Notes: generated by a model from the letters alone, not told the origin. A stretch of 64,000 nt of DNA from Dehalobacterium formicoaceticum (GCF_002224645.1 NZ_CP022121.1:1928501-1992500), one strand, 5' to 3'. Positions 33,532 to 42,857 are shown, counted from the stretch's first letter. Translations and numbers: made by a program.

Positions 33532-33671
33532 AAAGCGGTATCTTGCAGCACCTAAGGTTGTTATCCTAAGCGCAGCGAAGGATCTTGCCTTTTAAGATTT
33601 TCCCCTGCATTCAGGATAAGAAGTGAAGTAAAAAAAACAGTTATGTGGTTAACAGGAAGAAGGGGAAGCAA

Positions 33672-34895
33672 GTGAAAGTGACAGACGAACAATGGATGCA
33701 GCGGGCCATCAATCTGGCGCGAAAAGGAGAGGGCTGGACCTCTCCCAATCCCATGGTCGGAGCCGTCATTGTCCGGGAAGGACAAGTAGTGGGGGAAGGG
33801 TATCATCAAAAGGCGGGTACACCCCATGCCGAGATCCATGCCTTACAGATGGCGGGGACCAAGGCATTGGGCGGGACCATGTATGTCACTTTGGAACCTT
33901 GCTGTCACCATGGGCGAACTCCTCCTTGTACCGATGCCTTAATCAAGGCAGGTCTTAAGAAAGTGGTGGTGGCCATGGTGGATCCCAATCCTCAGGTAGC
34001 GGGGGGTGGTATCGCAAAGCTTCGGGCTGCCGGCATGGAAGTAGTTACCGGAGTTTTGGAAGATGAGGCCCGGGTTTTAAATGAAGTTTTTATTAAACAG
34101 ATCACATCTCAGAGGCCATTTATTGCCTTTAAATCTGCGGTAACCTTAGACGGGAAAACATCTTCCTATACCGGAAGCTCCAAGTGGATTACGGGGGAGG
34201 AAGCCCGGATGGTTGGGCGTCAATTAAGGCATCGTTATGATGCTATCCTCACGGGAATTGGCACTGTGCTCGCTGATGATCCCCTGCTCACCACCCGGGT
34301 GCCGGGATTAAAAGATCCCCAGCGGGTGATTCTGGATTCTCGGTTGCGCATCCCAATGGAGGCTCAAGTGCTGGATACGAAAAGTGCGCCTACGCTGGTC
34401 TTCACAGGTGAAATTGCCGATGGCGAACCAAAAGCTGCTTTACTGGCGGAAAAAGGGGTGGAGGTAATTTCCTGCCCGGGATCAGAGGGTCAGGTGGATA
34501 TTTTTTCTGTTTTGAAGATTTTATCCGAAAAAGGGATCACCAGTATTTTGATCGAGGGCGGGGCTCAAATTCAGGGTGCCTTCTTTGACCGAGAGCTGGT
34601 GGATAAGCTCTATGTTTTTATCGCTCCCAAACTTATCGGCGGTCACCATGCCCCCGGTATGCTGGGGGGCATGGGCATTGCGGAAATGGGCCATGCGGTT
34701 AGGGTTTATGATTTAAAGATGGATCAGATCGGAACAGATTTTCTCTTGACCGGCTATCCAGAATTCGGGGGTGATTGCAATGTTTACCGGATTGGTAGAA
34801 GAATTAGGCCGGGTGATCGGTCTGAAAAAAGGGCAAAATTCAGCCCGCATTATCCTCTCCGCCCAAAAGGTCTTGAAGGGGACAGTGATCGGTGA
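33672..34895 (+). CDS. ribD: Bifunctional riboflavin deaminase/reductase RibD, stop codon apparently lost
   Basis: RibD performs two early riboflavin steps: deamination (N-terminal zinc domain with HAEIHAL and PCCHHGRTPPC) and reduction (C-terminal DHFR-like domain, VTLDGKTSSYTGSSKWITG). GTG at 33672 follows AAGGGG at proper spacing; an earlier GTG at 33645 has none. The family end is reached at about 34768 (TGYPEF), but the frame runs 41 further codons, mostly into ribE. One more G in the run of five G there would give an immediate TGA. This suggests a base deletion or sequencing loss; function need not be affected. Confidence 0.93.
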   Translation: MKVTDEQWMQRAINLARKGEGWTSPNPMVGAVIVREGQVVGEGYHQKAGTPHAEIHALQMAGTKALGGTMYVTLEPCCHHGRTPPCTDALIKAGLKKVVVAMVDPNPQVAGGGIAKLRAAGMEVVTGVLEDEARVLNEVFIKQITSQRPFIAFKSAVTLDGKTSSYTGSSKWITGEEARMVGRQLRHRYDAILTGIGTVLADDPLLTTRVPGLKDPQRVILDSRLRIPMEAQVLDTKSAPTLVFTGEIADGEPKAALLAEKGVEVISCPGSEGQVDIFSVLKILSEKGITSILIEGGAQIQGAFFDRELVDKLYVFIAPKLIGGHHAPGMLGGMGIAEMGHAVRVYDLKMDQIGTDFLLTGYPEFGGDCNVYRIGRRIRPGDRSEKRAKFSPHYPLRPKGLEGDSDR

Positions 34896-35436
34896 CAGTA
34901 TTGCTGTGAACGGGGTCTGCCTAACGGTAGTTGAGATCGGCCGTGATTATTTCCAGGCGGATGTGATGATGGAGACCCTTGGGAAAAGCAGCTTAGGGGA
35001 TTTAAAATCCGGGGATCGCGTCAATTTGGAACGGGCCGTGCGTTTGGGCGACCGCTTAGGCGGACATATGGTCAGCGGTCATATTGATGGGGTGGGTACC
35101 GTAGGCCGCCAGGAAAAGCTGGATATTGCCCTGCTGACAGAAATTATGGCACCCGCCGGTGTCTTGAAATATATGATTCCTAAAGGTTCCATTGCTATAG
35201 ATGGGGTTAGTTTGACTATCGTGGATGTGAAAAAGGACCGTTTTACCGTTTCTTTAATTCCTCATTCCGCCAAAATGACCACCTTGGGCTATAAAAAGAG
35301 CGGGGACACGGTAAATCTGGAAGGAGATATGATCGGGAAATATGTGGAGCGCCTGATGTTTTTCCAGGAAAACGAGCGGCAAGTAAAAAAATCATCGATT
35401 TCCTTGGAATATTTAGCGGAACATGGCTTTAGTTAG
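34780..35436 (+). CDS. ribE: Riboflavin synthase alpha chain
   Basis: The roughly 218-residue enzyme joins two lumazine molecules into riboflavin and a pyrimidine. It starts MFTGLVEELG, as in all family members. It shows the two tandem lumazine-binding repeats: first with AVNGVCLTV and ADVMMETLG, second with AIDGVSLTIVDV and SLIPHSAKMT. ATG at 34780 is chosen over the GTG at 34771. Its start overlaps the run-on end of ribD. The coding end runs into a TTAGT-rich repeat. Confidence 0.95.
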   Translation: MFTGLVEELGRVIGLKKGQNSARIILSAQKVLKGTVIGDSIAVNGVCLTVVEIGRDYFQADVMMETLGKSSLGDLKSGDRVNLERAVRLGDRLGGHMVSGHIDGVGTVGRQEKLDIALLTEIMAPAGVLKYMIPKGSIAIDGVSLTIVDVKKDRFTVSLIPHSAKMTTLGYKKSGDTVNLEGDMIGKYVERLMFFQENERQVKKSSISLEYLAEHGFS

Positions 35437-35475
35437 TGGTTAGTGATTAGTATTTAGTAGTTAGTAATTAGTGAA
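35434..35475 (+). repeat. TTAGT-type simple repeat after ribE
   Basis: A low-complexity stretch of about 40 bases is built from TTAGT units with one to four bases between them. It includes the ribE stop codon. Another tetranucleotide tract lies at 38187-38219. Confidence 0.8.
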
Positions 35476-35559
35476 TGGGAATTAGCATTAAAGAGCGGAT
35501 ATGTTGGCATCTATGATCCGTGGGTTTAAATATATTTATTTCATGCTTTTATACTTTTT

Positions 35560-35592
35560 AAAAGTATAAATTTTAGGTTGAAAGTATAAGTG
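35560..35592 (+). repeat. Riboflavin-operon direct repeat, copy 2
   Basis: AAAGTATAAATTTTAGGTTG and AAAGTATAAGTG match copy 1 at 33498 with few differences. Here the preceding ATACTTTTT can pair with AAAAGTAT to form a hairpin. It sits in the ribE-ribBA gap and may be a second leader element. Confidence 0.5.
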
Positions 35593-35678
35593 CAACCTGG
35601 GCTTCCGTCGGTACCAGAGGTTTGACGTAAGCCAAGTTTTATCTATTTATTTGGTCAATAACAGAGGGAGGAAGAAAA

Positions 35679-36884
35679 ATGAAATTAAATACCATCGAAG
35701 AAGCCATTGAGGAAATAAAAGCAGGAAAAATGGTCATTGTAGTAGACGATGAAGATCGGGAAAATGAAGGAGATCTGGTCATGGCGGCGGAAAAAGCCAC
35801 GCCGGAGGCCATTAATTTCATGGCATCCCATGCCCGGGGTCTGGTATGTATGCCCCTGACTGCCGAAAGAATTAATGAGCTTAAGCTCGCACCCATGGTG
35901 GAGCATAATACGGATAATCATGAAACCGCCTTTACCATCTCTGTGGACGGACCAAAGTCCACCACCGGGATTTCCGCCTTTGAAAGATCCGACACGGTGC
36001 AGGCTATTCTTAACCCGAAATTACTGCCGGATGACTTAAAAAAACCGGGACATATTTTTCCCTTACGGGCCAAAGAAGGCGGGGTCTTAAAAAGAACAGG
36101 CCACACGGAAGCAGCGGTGGATTTGGCTAGATTAGCCGGCTTGTATCCGGCAGGGGTGATCTGCGAAGTGATGAACGAAGACGGCACCATGGCGCGTCTC
36201 CCCCAATTAATGGAGTTTGCAGAAAAATATCAACTAAAAATCATCACCATCGCCGACCTCATTCAATACCGCCGCAAAACGGAAAAGCTGGTGCACCGGG
36301 AGGTGACTACAAAACTGCCAACTCATTATGGGGATTTTACGGCGGTGGGCTATTCCAATGATATTGACCCTCATACCCATATCGCCTTGGTGAAAGGAGA
36401 AATCTCCCCGGATCGGCCGGTTTTGGTGCGGGTTCATTCAGAATGTCTCACCGGGGATGTTTTTGGATCTGCCCGCTGTGATTGCGGGGATCAATTGGCG
36501 ACGGCTATGAGCATGATTGAAGCAGAGGGAGCAGGGATCCTGCTTTATATGCGCCAGGAAGGACGAGGCATAGGACTCTTAAACAAATTAAAAGCTTATC
36601 ATCTTCAGGATGAGGGCAAGGATACGGTAGAAGCCAATTTGGCACTTGGATTTCCAGCTGATTTAAGAAACTATGGCATCGGAGCCCAGATCTTGGCGGA
36701 TTTGGGGGTCAAGAAAATCCGCTTGATCACTAATAACCCACGAAAAATTAAAGGTTTGGAAGGCTATGGACTGGAAGTGGTTGAGCGGGTACCATGCGAA
36801 ATTTGCCCCAATAGCAATAATTCCTTTTATTTACACACCAAAAAAGAAAAATTGGGACATCTTCTCCATGAGGCGAGCAATTAA
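35679..36884 (+). CDS. ribBA: Bifunctional DHBP synthase / GTP cyclohydrolase II
   Basis: The 401-residue fusion makes both riboflavin precursors. The N-terminal half (residues 1-200) is 3,4-dihydroxy-2-butanone-4-phosphate synthase with [11 protein letters not shown] and [16 protein letters not shown]. The C-terminal half is GTP cyclohydrolase II with zinc cysteines in [16 protein letters not shown] and RQEGRGIGL. Length is normal. ATG follows AGAGGGAGGAAG. A 240-base gap with repeats precedes it, so it might also have its own leader control. Confidence 0.97.
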   Translation: MKLNTIEEAIEEIKAGKMVIVVDDEDRENEGDLVMAAEKATPEAINFMASHARGLVCMPLTAERINELKLAPMVEHNTDNHETAFTISVDGPKSTTGISAFERSDTVQAILNPKLLPDDLKKPGHIFPLRAKEGGVLKRTGHTEAAVDLARLAGLYPAGVICEVMNEDGTMARLPQLMEFAEKYQLKIITIADLIQYRRKTEKLVHREVTTKLPTHYGDFTAVGYSNDIDPHTHIALVKGEISPDRPVLVRVHSECLTGDVFGSARCDCGDQLATAMSMIEAEGAGILLYMRQEGRGIGLLNKLKAYHLQDEGKDTVEANLALGFPADLRNYGIGAQILADLGVKKIRLITNNPRKIKGLEGYGLEVVERVPCEICPNSNNSFYLHTKKEKLGHLLHEASN

Positions 36885-36995
36885 CCTGGATACCCATACG
36901 CCGGGAAAGAGAGAATCAGGTTACAGTATGGAAAAGGATAAGAAATATTATAAAACGACATTTCAGATGCATTTAATTTATGAGGAGGAATATTC

Positions 36996-37457
36996 ATGGC
37001 AAAGATCTTCGAAGGAAATTTAATTGGAGAAGGATTAAAATTTGGTATTGTGGCCGCCAGATTTAACGAATTTATCACCGGGAAACTGGTATCAGGCGCT
37101 CTGGATGCCTTGACACGACACGGGGTCAACCCGGATGATATTGAAATTGCCTGGGTGCCGGGAGCTTTTGAAATCCCTCTGGCAGCCAAGAAAATGGCAC
37201 GCCGCAACTATGATGGGGTGCTTTGCCTGGGAGCGGTGATTCGGGGTGCCACGCCCCATTTTGACTATGTGGCCTCAGAGGTAGCCAAGGGAGTGGCTCA
37301 TGTGGGATTGGAACAGGATAAACCGGTAATTTTTGGTGTGATTACAGCGGATACCATTGAGCAGGCCATTGAAAGAGCCGGAACCAAAGCGGGCAATAAA
37401 GGCTGGGATGCCGCCATGGCTGCCTTGGAGATGGCCAACCTGCTGAAAGAAATTTAA
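36996..37457 (+). CDS. ribH: 6,7-dimethyl-8-ribityllumazine synthase
   Basis: The 153-residue enzyme forms the icosahedral lumazine synthase shell. Motifs: [43 protein letters not shown] (catalytic His) and [16 protein letters not shown]. It completes the riboflavin set. The 110-base gap from ribBA contains no clear gene. ATG follows GAGGAGGAA. Confidence 0.97.
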   Translation: MAKIFEGNLIGEGLKFGIVAARFNEFITGKLVSGALDALTRHGVNPDDIEIAWVPGAFEIPLAAKKMARRNYDGVLCLGAVIRGATPHFDYVASEVAKGVAHVGLEQDKPVIFGVITADTIEQAIERAGTKAGNKGWDAAMAALEMANLLKEI

Positions 37458-37467
37458 CGAGGAAAAG

Positions 37468-38184
37468 GTGTGGCTGCGCTTGTCTGACCGAAATATAAAG
37501 CGATGCGTGCTGATTGCCCACGGCGATATGCAAGATCATTTCTGGCACAAGGCCCAAATACAGGAATCAGATTTTATTGTCTGCGCTGACGGAGGTACCA
37601 GATATGCCCTTTTAATGGGGATTGTCCCGGATATCGTCCTGGGAGATTTTGATTCTCTTACCCCGGATGTGAAAGCTGTTTTGGAGGGTACGGATTGTCA
37701 AATCAGTTCTTTCCCCAAAGAAAAGGATATGACGGATACTGAGCTGGCCCTGCAATGCTGTTTGGATCAGCATCCGGAGGAGATTGTTTTGATGGGGACT
37801 TTAGGCACCCGGATTGATCACAGCCTGTCCAATATTTTATTACTCTTCGGGGTTCCCGATGGGGTGCGGGTGAAAGTGATCAATGAGCAAAATGAAATCA
37901 TGCTCTTAAAAAAGAAACTTACTTTTTCCGGAGCACCTGGAGACCTGGTTTCCATTATCCCCCTCTCCTATGAACTGAAAGGGGTCTCTACCCGGGGTTT
38001 GAAGTATATGCTGCGTGATGATACCATTTTTTTAGGAACCTCCCGGGGGGTGTCCAATGAAATGGCGGATAGTGAAGCGATGATTGAAATCAAGGAAGGG
38101 ATTGCCCTGGTGATTAAAGCCTGGGAGAAACCGAGAGTCTTGGAATTTGATCAATGGGATCTGAACGGAATGGAAAAATCATGA
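37468..38184 (+). CDS. thiN: Thiamine pyrophosphokinase
   Basis: The 238-residue enzyme transfers pyrophosphate from ATP to thiamine. Motifs: VCADGGTRYAL, PDIVLGDFDS, FPKEKDMTDTELAL and GTRIDHSLSNILLL. GTG is the start, behind GAGGAAAAG. In many Firmicutes thiN directly follows rpe. Here the riboflavin operon sits between them, starting with its own promoter and riboswitch. thiN lies only ten bases after ribH, so it is now probably also under FMN control. Confidence 0.93.
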   Translation: MWLRLSDRNIKRCVLIAHGDMQDHFWHKAQIQESDFIVCADGGTRYALLMGIVPDIVLGDFDSLTPDVKAVLEGTDCQISSFPKEKDMTDTELALQCCLDQHPEEIVLMGTLGTRIDHSLSNILLLFGVPDGVRVKVINEQNEIMLLKKKLTFSGAPGDLVSIIPLSYELKGVSTRGLKYMLRDDTIFLGTSRGVSNEMADSEAMIEIKEGIALVIKAWEKPRVLEFDQWDLNGMEKS

Positions 38185-38186
38185 CC

Positions 38187-38219
38187 AACTAACTAACCAA
38201 CCAACCAACTAACCAACCT
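38187..38219 (+). repeat. AACC/AACT tetranucleotide tract
   Basis: About eight imperfect tetranucleotide units (CCAACTAACTAACCAACC and similar) follow the thiN stop. Such tracts can change length by slippage; no reading frame is affected here. Confidence 0.8.
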
Positions 38220-38235
38220 ATTTTATGAATATTAC

Positions 38236-38274
38236 AAAAATACTATTCTTTTTGATTGAGGATAGTATTTTTTT
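38236..38274 (+). terminator. Intrinsic terminator after thiN
   Basis: AAAAATACTAT pairs with ATAGTATTTTT around a 15-base loop, followed by a T-run. It ends the housekeeping/riboflavin block. Confidence 0.8.
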
Positions 38275-38400
38275 GTTTAGAAAGAAAATTCCGGTTCATC
38301 CCACTCCAAAGTTTGATCCAAGCTGAGGATTCTCATATAGATTAGAAAGAGGAATTGGGAAATCCAACAAATCGTTAATCAGAATAAAAGAAAATTTTTA

Positions 38401-38440
38401 CATTATGATACATGTATATTTGACTGCATTAGTTTAAACT
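38401..38440 (+). promoter_or_regulatory. Activator-type promoter of the amidohydrolase/symporter unit
   Basis: A block CATTATGATACATGTATA lies exactly 30 bases before AGTTTAAACT, whose TAAACT serves as -10. The same two blocks at the same spacing lie before pntA, xsc and (more loosely) the APC permease. The -35 (ATGTAT) is weak, so an activator is expected. The farther TGACATTTTGT block of the other members is not seen here. Confidence 0.45.
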
Positions 38441-38625
38441 CCAATATAGATAAGTATTTAATGATGAAAGAAATAAGACAACTGGAAGCTATAAGTTATG
38501 GCAAATGATTAAATGTTGGCAGGTGAATTGGTCCATACAAACTTCCGGTTTTGAAGAAAGGGGCCGTTTATTTCAGAATTGGATTGGAGAAAACCTGGGA
38601 TAATCATGAATTGGAGGAGGGACGC

Positions 38626-39471
38626 GTGCCAAAAAGATATGCTGATAAAATTTATCTCAATGGAACCGTTATCACTGTAGACAAGATGGATCGAATTGTT
38701 CAGGGATTGGCCCTTAAAGATGATAAAATTTTAGCAGTGGGTGACAATAAGGAAATTATAGCTTTATCAGGACTGGAAACAATAATTGTCGATTTGGCGG
38801 GCAAGACCATGATTCCGGGATTTTATGATGCTCATGGACATTTTAGTTTTGCCTCTGAACAATTGCTCAAGGTGAATCTCTCAAGTCCGCCGGTGGGGGA
38901 AAAGGTCAGCATCGATGACTATATCGCCGCATTAAAAGAAAAAGCTGCACAAACACCCTCTGGTGATTGGATCTATGGCACGGGATATGATGATACTTTG
39001 ATTCATGAGATGCGTCATCTCACTAGAGATGATTTTGACAAGGTATCAACGGAGCATCCGATCTGGATCAGTCATGTATCTTTTCATATGGGGGTTGGGA
39101 ACAGCAGAGCTTTAGCAATTAAGGGGATCACCAAGGATACTCCTAACCCGGAAGGGGGCGTGATTGTCAGAGATTCTGTGACTGGTGTACCCACAGGTTT
39201 GATGGAGGAAACAGCTATGAACCTGGTGCAAGGTTCCTTCAACATGGATCTTTCCCAGGATCAAAGAATGGCCGCTTTTAACAGGGCCGCACAGGTTTAC
39301 GCCCAAGCAGGTGTTACCACTGCTTCAGATGGTTTGGTGCAATCATTAAAATTAATTGAATCATATCAACAAGGAGTAAGGGATCGTCATCTGAAGATTC
39401 GGGTAGCCCTGAATCCCGCCTTTGAAACCATTGTTGGTGGTAAAACAGTTTATCCTGATAACATTAACTAA
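38626..39471 (+). pseudogene. YtcJ-like amidohydrolase, C-terminal half missing
   Basis: From the GTG at 38626 (behind GGAGGAGG), the protein begins as the YtcJ/Amidohydrolase_3 family does: LNGTVITVDKMDRIVQGLALKDDKILAVG, with the metal-binding H-x-H in YDAHGHF. It ends after about 281 residues, whereas the family has about 530-550. The later metal ligands and catalytic Asp are therefore absent. The stop is directly followed by the symporter's ribosome binding site, so this is a deletion of the 3' half rather than a frameshift. It is probably non-functional. Confidence 0.75.
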
Positions 39472-39492
39472 TAACAAAATGAGGTGAAATAT

Positions 39493-40926
39493 ATGCAGAT
39501 TGTATTAGGCTGTATTATTGGTTATCTTATCTTAACAAATATCATTGGACTTGCTGTGGGGCGGCGGGTAAAATCCACTCCGGATTTTCTGGTCGCCAGC
39601 AGTAATTTTGGTTGGGTTTTTTTGGTGGCTATTCTTTGCGGTGCCTGGGAAGGTTCCGGAGCTTCCATCGGTATTACCCAGCAAGCTTATGATAAAGGGA
39701 TCTACCCTGGTTTTTATACCGGCTTTTTCACCATTGGGTTAGTGCTGGCGGCGCTTTTTTTTGTGCCGATTTTGCGTAAATTAAAAATTCTCACCTTACC
39801 GGAATTTATCGGTGAGATGTACGGCGAAGCGGGACGTAAGATTACGGCGGTTTTGTGGCTGGCCCAGGATTTGATCGTTCTTGCCATGCAGTTTTTAGGA
39901 GCTGCCGGGATTTTTTCCGGATTATTCGGGATTCCCATGCACTGGGGTATGTTGATTACTTTGATCAGCGTGGGTGCTTACATGGTCATGGGGGGTATGG
40001 TTGCTGCCGCATGGACAAATATGCTGCACACCCTTGTCATGCTTTTATCCGCAGTCATTGCTGTTCCTTTGGCCATGAATTTTGGCAGCGGCTTCCAGAC
40101 TGTTGTTGATACTCTCCCCCAATCCTATTTCCATGTACAAGGCATGGGTATGTCTACCTTGATGGGTTGGTTTCTGGCGGTAGCAGCCGGGCCTATTATC
40201 CACCAGATCACTTTCAGTACGGCTGCCAGTGCCAAAAACGACAAAGAAGCCAAAAATAGTTTCTTTATTTCCGCATCCATTATTGCTCTTTATTCCGTGC
40301 CCTTTGCAATTTTGGGCGTTGTTGCCAAAACTTATTTGCCGGAAGGCACCAGCCTTACTGCTCTGCCTATGATTGCGATGGAGATCAGCCCTTGGTTTGC
40401 CGGTTTCTTATTGTCCGCAGTTATGGCAGCCATTCTTTCCACCTTAGCACCGATGCTGTTTTCTGCTCCAACCATTTTCATTAATGATATTTACAAACCA
40501 ATGAAGAAAAATACCACTGAAAAAGAACTGCTCATGGTGTCCAGAATCAGTTCGCTCGTAACTCTGCTCATCGGCTTGGGATTGGCAATGCTGGTGAAAT
40601 CCATTGTCGCGGCCACCGTATTTGCCTTTACCTTCCGATTGGTGCTTCTTTTAGGAGTGGTTATTCCTTTGATGTTCGCCTCTCTGAAATTTATCACCGT
40701 ACCAGGAGGCCTTTTAGGGATTGCCCTGGGCGCAATCGCACCTACCTTATCTCAATTTGTTTTCCAATCCTCTATTCCCGGCATGTATTGGTCTGTGCTT
40801 GGGATGGTGGTAGGGATTATTGTAGGGAGTCTTTTCACCCGCGGCAAAGGCCGATATATCAAGACGATCTGGGATTATATCAAGGATCGGCAAATGATGG
40901 AACATAAGGACAATATTTTAGGTTGA
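39493..40926 (+). CDS. Sodium:solute symporter family transporter
   Basis: The roughly 477-residue membrane protein has about 13 membrane spans and SSS-family features such as LVASSNFGWVFLVAILCGAWEGSGASIGITQQAYDKG near the N-terminus. Relatives carry proline, pantothenate, sugars or carboxylates with sodium. The substrate is unknown; linkage to xsc, an M20 hydrolase and an amidohydrolase suggests an acylated amine or sulfonate. ATG at 39493 follows GAGGTG. The gene after it encodes a small membrane protein that probably belongs to it. Confidence 0.88.
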   Translation: MQIVLGCIIGYLILTNIIGLAVGRRVKSTPDFLVASSNFGWVFLVAILCGAWEGSGASIGITQQAYDKGIYPGFYTGFFTIGLVLAALFFVPILRKLKILTLPEFIGEMYGEAGRKITAVLWLAQDLIVLAMQFLGAAGIFSGLFGIPMHWGMLITLISVGAYMVMGGMVAAAWTNMLHTLVMLLSAVIAVPLAMNFGSGFQTVVDTLPQSYFHVQGMGMSTLMGWFLAVAAGPIIHQITFSTAASAKNDKEAKNSFFISASIIALYSVPFAILGVVAKTYLPEGTSLTALPMIAMEISPWFAGFLLSAVMAAILSTLAPMLFSAPTIFINDIYKPMKKNTTEKELLMVSRISSLVTLLIGLGLAMLVKSIVAATVFAFTFRLVLLLGVVIPLMFASLKFITVPGGLLGIALGAIAPTLSQFVFQSSIPGMYWSVLGMVVGIIVGSLFTRGKGRYIKTIWDYIKDRQMMEHKDNILG

Positions 40927-40944
40927 TAAAGGAGGTAGAATTTT

Positions 40945-41196
40945 ATGTGGCCGCTTACAGAAGTGCATACAACAGCTGCAGTTTGGACCGGTTTTTTTAC
41001 CCTCTGGGCGATGGTGATTCTCGGGCCTATTGTGATTGCCGGGATCATTAACAAAGTTTGGTGGAAGGGTCATTTTAATTTGAAGGTCGCCGAAATTGAA
41101 CAAGAGATACAAGCAAAAAAGAAGTCGGACAAAATTGTTTCCAACGGACAGGGTAAAGGAAAAATCAAAGGTAAGCACACCAATCAAACCATGTAA
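40945..41196 (+). CDS. Small single-span membrane protein accompanying the symporter
   Basis: The 83-residue protein has one strong membrane segment (about 14-37, WTGFFTLWAMVILGPIVIAG), a helix rich in E and K, and a basic tail (KGKGKIKGKH). A strong AAAGGAGG site and a 19-base gap from the symporter mark it as a real gene in the same unit. Several symporter families use small accessory subunits, so this may be one. I do not recognise a named family. Confidence 0.7.
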   Translation: MWPLTEVHTTAAVWTGFFTLWAMVILGPIVIAGIINKVWWKGHFNLKVAEIEQEIQAKKKSDKIVSNGQGKGKIKGKHTNQTM

Positions 41197-41272
41197 TAAT
41201 CAAGAAGAGACAGTTTCTGAAGGCATCAGATCTAATAACGGTTAAATATGGGGATACTGTCGGGTTAGTAAA

Positions 41273-41324
41273 GAAATTGCCATCAGAGACTTATCTTTGG
41301 ATGGCAATTTCAATTTTATTTTAA
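41273..41324 (+). terminator. Intrinsic terminator after the small membrane protein
   Basis: A perfect 12-bp stem (GAAATTGCCATC with GATGGCAATTTC) has a 15-base loop and is followed by AATTTTATTTT. Confidence 0.85.
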
Positions 41325-41396
41325 ATGCCGGAAGTTCGACTTGCTTGGTTAAATGCCGGACAAAACTTATATTTAAAAAAGGAGAGTGTCGATACC

Positions 41397-42572
41397 ATGA
41401 ATGTTTATCCCTGGCAAGATCTTTTAAGTAAAATAAATCCGGATGAAGTTGTAAAAGTGGTACAAGATATGGTACGTTTGAAAAGCATCAATCCTCCTGG
41501 ACTGGAAAAGGGAATGTCGGAGTATGTTAAAAACTATATGATTTCAAAAAACATTCCTACGGAAACACTGGAATTTGCAACTGATCGTTATAATGTGATT
41601 TCCCGCTTGAAAGGAAAAGGAGAAGAGAATCCCATTATTTTTACCGGACATATGGATGTTGTACCTGTTAGTAAGGATGAAGAGAAGCGTTGGCAGACCG
41701 ACCCTTTTGGCGGGGAAATCTTCGATGGTAATTTGCACGGACGGGGTTCTTCCGATATGAAAGCCGGTTTAGGAGCGGCGATGGTAGCTATGGGTTATTT
41801 GGCGGAAAACGGTATTGTGCCTCCGGGAGATATTATTCTGGTGGCTACTGTGGATGAGGAAGCTTTAATGGGGGGTGCCAAATCCATCATTAAAACCGAT
41901 GTGGTTGCCGATGCTAAAAATGTGGTTGTTTGCGAACCCACCGGTATGGAGCTGGTGACCTGCTGCCGGGGGCGAACCTGGGCGGATATTACGGTGAAAG
42001 GACTGACCGCGCATGCCTCCCAAAAAGGAGCCGGGATCAATGCTATTGACCGCACATTGATGCTGATGAACAAAATGGCGGGTTATGAGATTCCCCATCA
42101 GGAACATCCTTATCTGGGCACCTCCTTTTGGCAGATCACTGTAATTAAGGGAGGTGTCGAACCGGCGATTGTTCCGGACAGATGTACGATCACGGTGGAT
42201 GCCAGATTGGTGCCGGGACAAATGCCCCAGGATATTTGGAATTTGATGGAGCAGCTGATTGCTGAAATCAAGGAAGAGGTGCCGGATTTCGAGGCAGAAA
42301 TTGAAATATTGGATCAGCGGGAACCTTGGGTAACCCCGGCAGATGACCCGATGATCCAAAAAATCAAGGGAGCATATGAAGTGTTATCCATGCCTTACCG
42401 GGAAAACGGTTTCTCGGGCACTACCGACGGGACAATTTTTCGCCGCATCGGGATGGAGGCTGTGATTATCGGACCGGGGGATCTGGCTTGTGTTCACAAG
42501 GAAAATGAAAAGGTATCTTTGGAGCAATTAGCTCAGGCAGTTCAATTGTATCTGATAACCATGCTGATTTAG
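41397..42572 (+). CDS. M20-family metallohydrolase (ArgE/DapE/ACY1 type)
   Basis: The roughly 391-residue enzyme has zinc-site motifs GHMDVVP (His, Asp), GRGSSDMKAG (bridging Asp), DEEALMGG (catalytic Glu, zinc Glu), and a late His in VHKENE. The middle part is the dimerisation domain. Family members remove acyl groups from amino acids or hydrolyse dipeptides. Next to xsc and transporters, deacylation of an N-acyl amino acid or N-acyl taurine-like substrate is possible, as a guess. ATG at 41397 has GGAGAG ten bases upstream. A direct TAAATGCCGGA repeat lies in the leader. Confidence 0.88.
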   Translation: MNVYPWQDLLSKINPDEVVKVVQDMVRLKSINPPGLEKGMSEYVKNYMISKNIPTETLEFATDRYNVISRLKGKGEENPIIFTGHMDVVPVSKDEEKRWQTDPFGGEIFDGNLHGRGSSDMKAGLGAAMVAMGYLAENGIVPPGDIILVATVDEEALMGGAKSIIKTDVVADAKNVVVCEPTGMELVTCCRGRTWADITVKGLTAHASQKGAGINAIDRTLMLMNKMAGYEIPHQEHPYLGTSFWQITVIKGGVEPAIVPDRCTITVDARLVPGQMPQDIWNLMEQLIAEIKEEVPDFEAEIEILDQREPWVTPADDPMIQKIKGAYEVLSMPYRENGFSGTTDGTIFRRIGMEAVIIGPGDLACVHKENEKVSLEQLAQAVQLYLITMLI

Positions 42573-42676
42573 TAGATTTAGAAGGGTATGCCGAGCTCAA
42601 GTCCGGTGTAATATTCTCAGGATCAGGCGGAGGATAACCTCCCTCTAATCACATATTGGGAAACTTATCAGACACA

Positions 42677-42752
42677 TGACATTTTGTATAATGAGATAGT
42701 ATAGGGAATTGACAATGTGCGCAATGCAATCTTCATATGATTAGTGTAAACT
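42677..42752 (+). promoter_or_regulatory. Activator-type promoter of the transhydrogenase operon
   Basis: Three blocks match the xsc promoter at identical spacing: TGACATTTTGTA (42677), CAATGTGCGCAATGCAATCT (42713) and AGTGTAAACT (42743, with TAAACT as -10). The sequence at -35 (ATGCAA) is weak. The block at 42677 is probably an activator site. Confidence 0.6.
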
Positions 42753-42857
42753 CAAGATATGGTTATGAGTGTAATATGTTTTCGGTAATAAGTTAACATT
42801 TTTTGTTCTGTACAGGCAGTATTTTAAAAATGAATTATATTAAGGGAGGAATAAATA

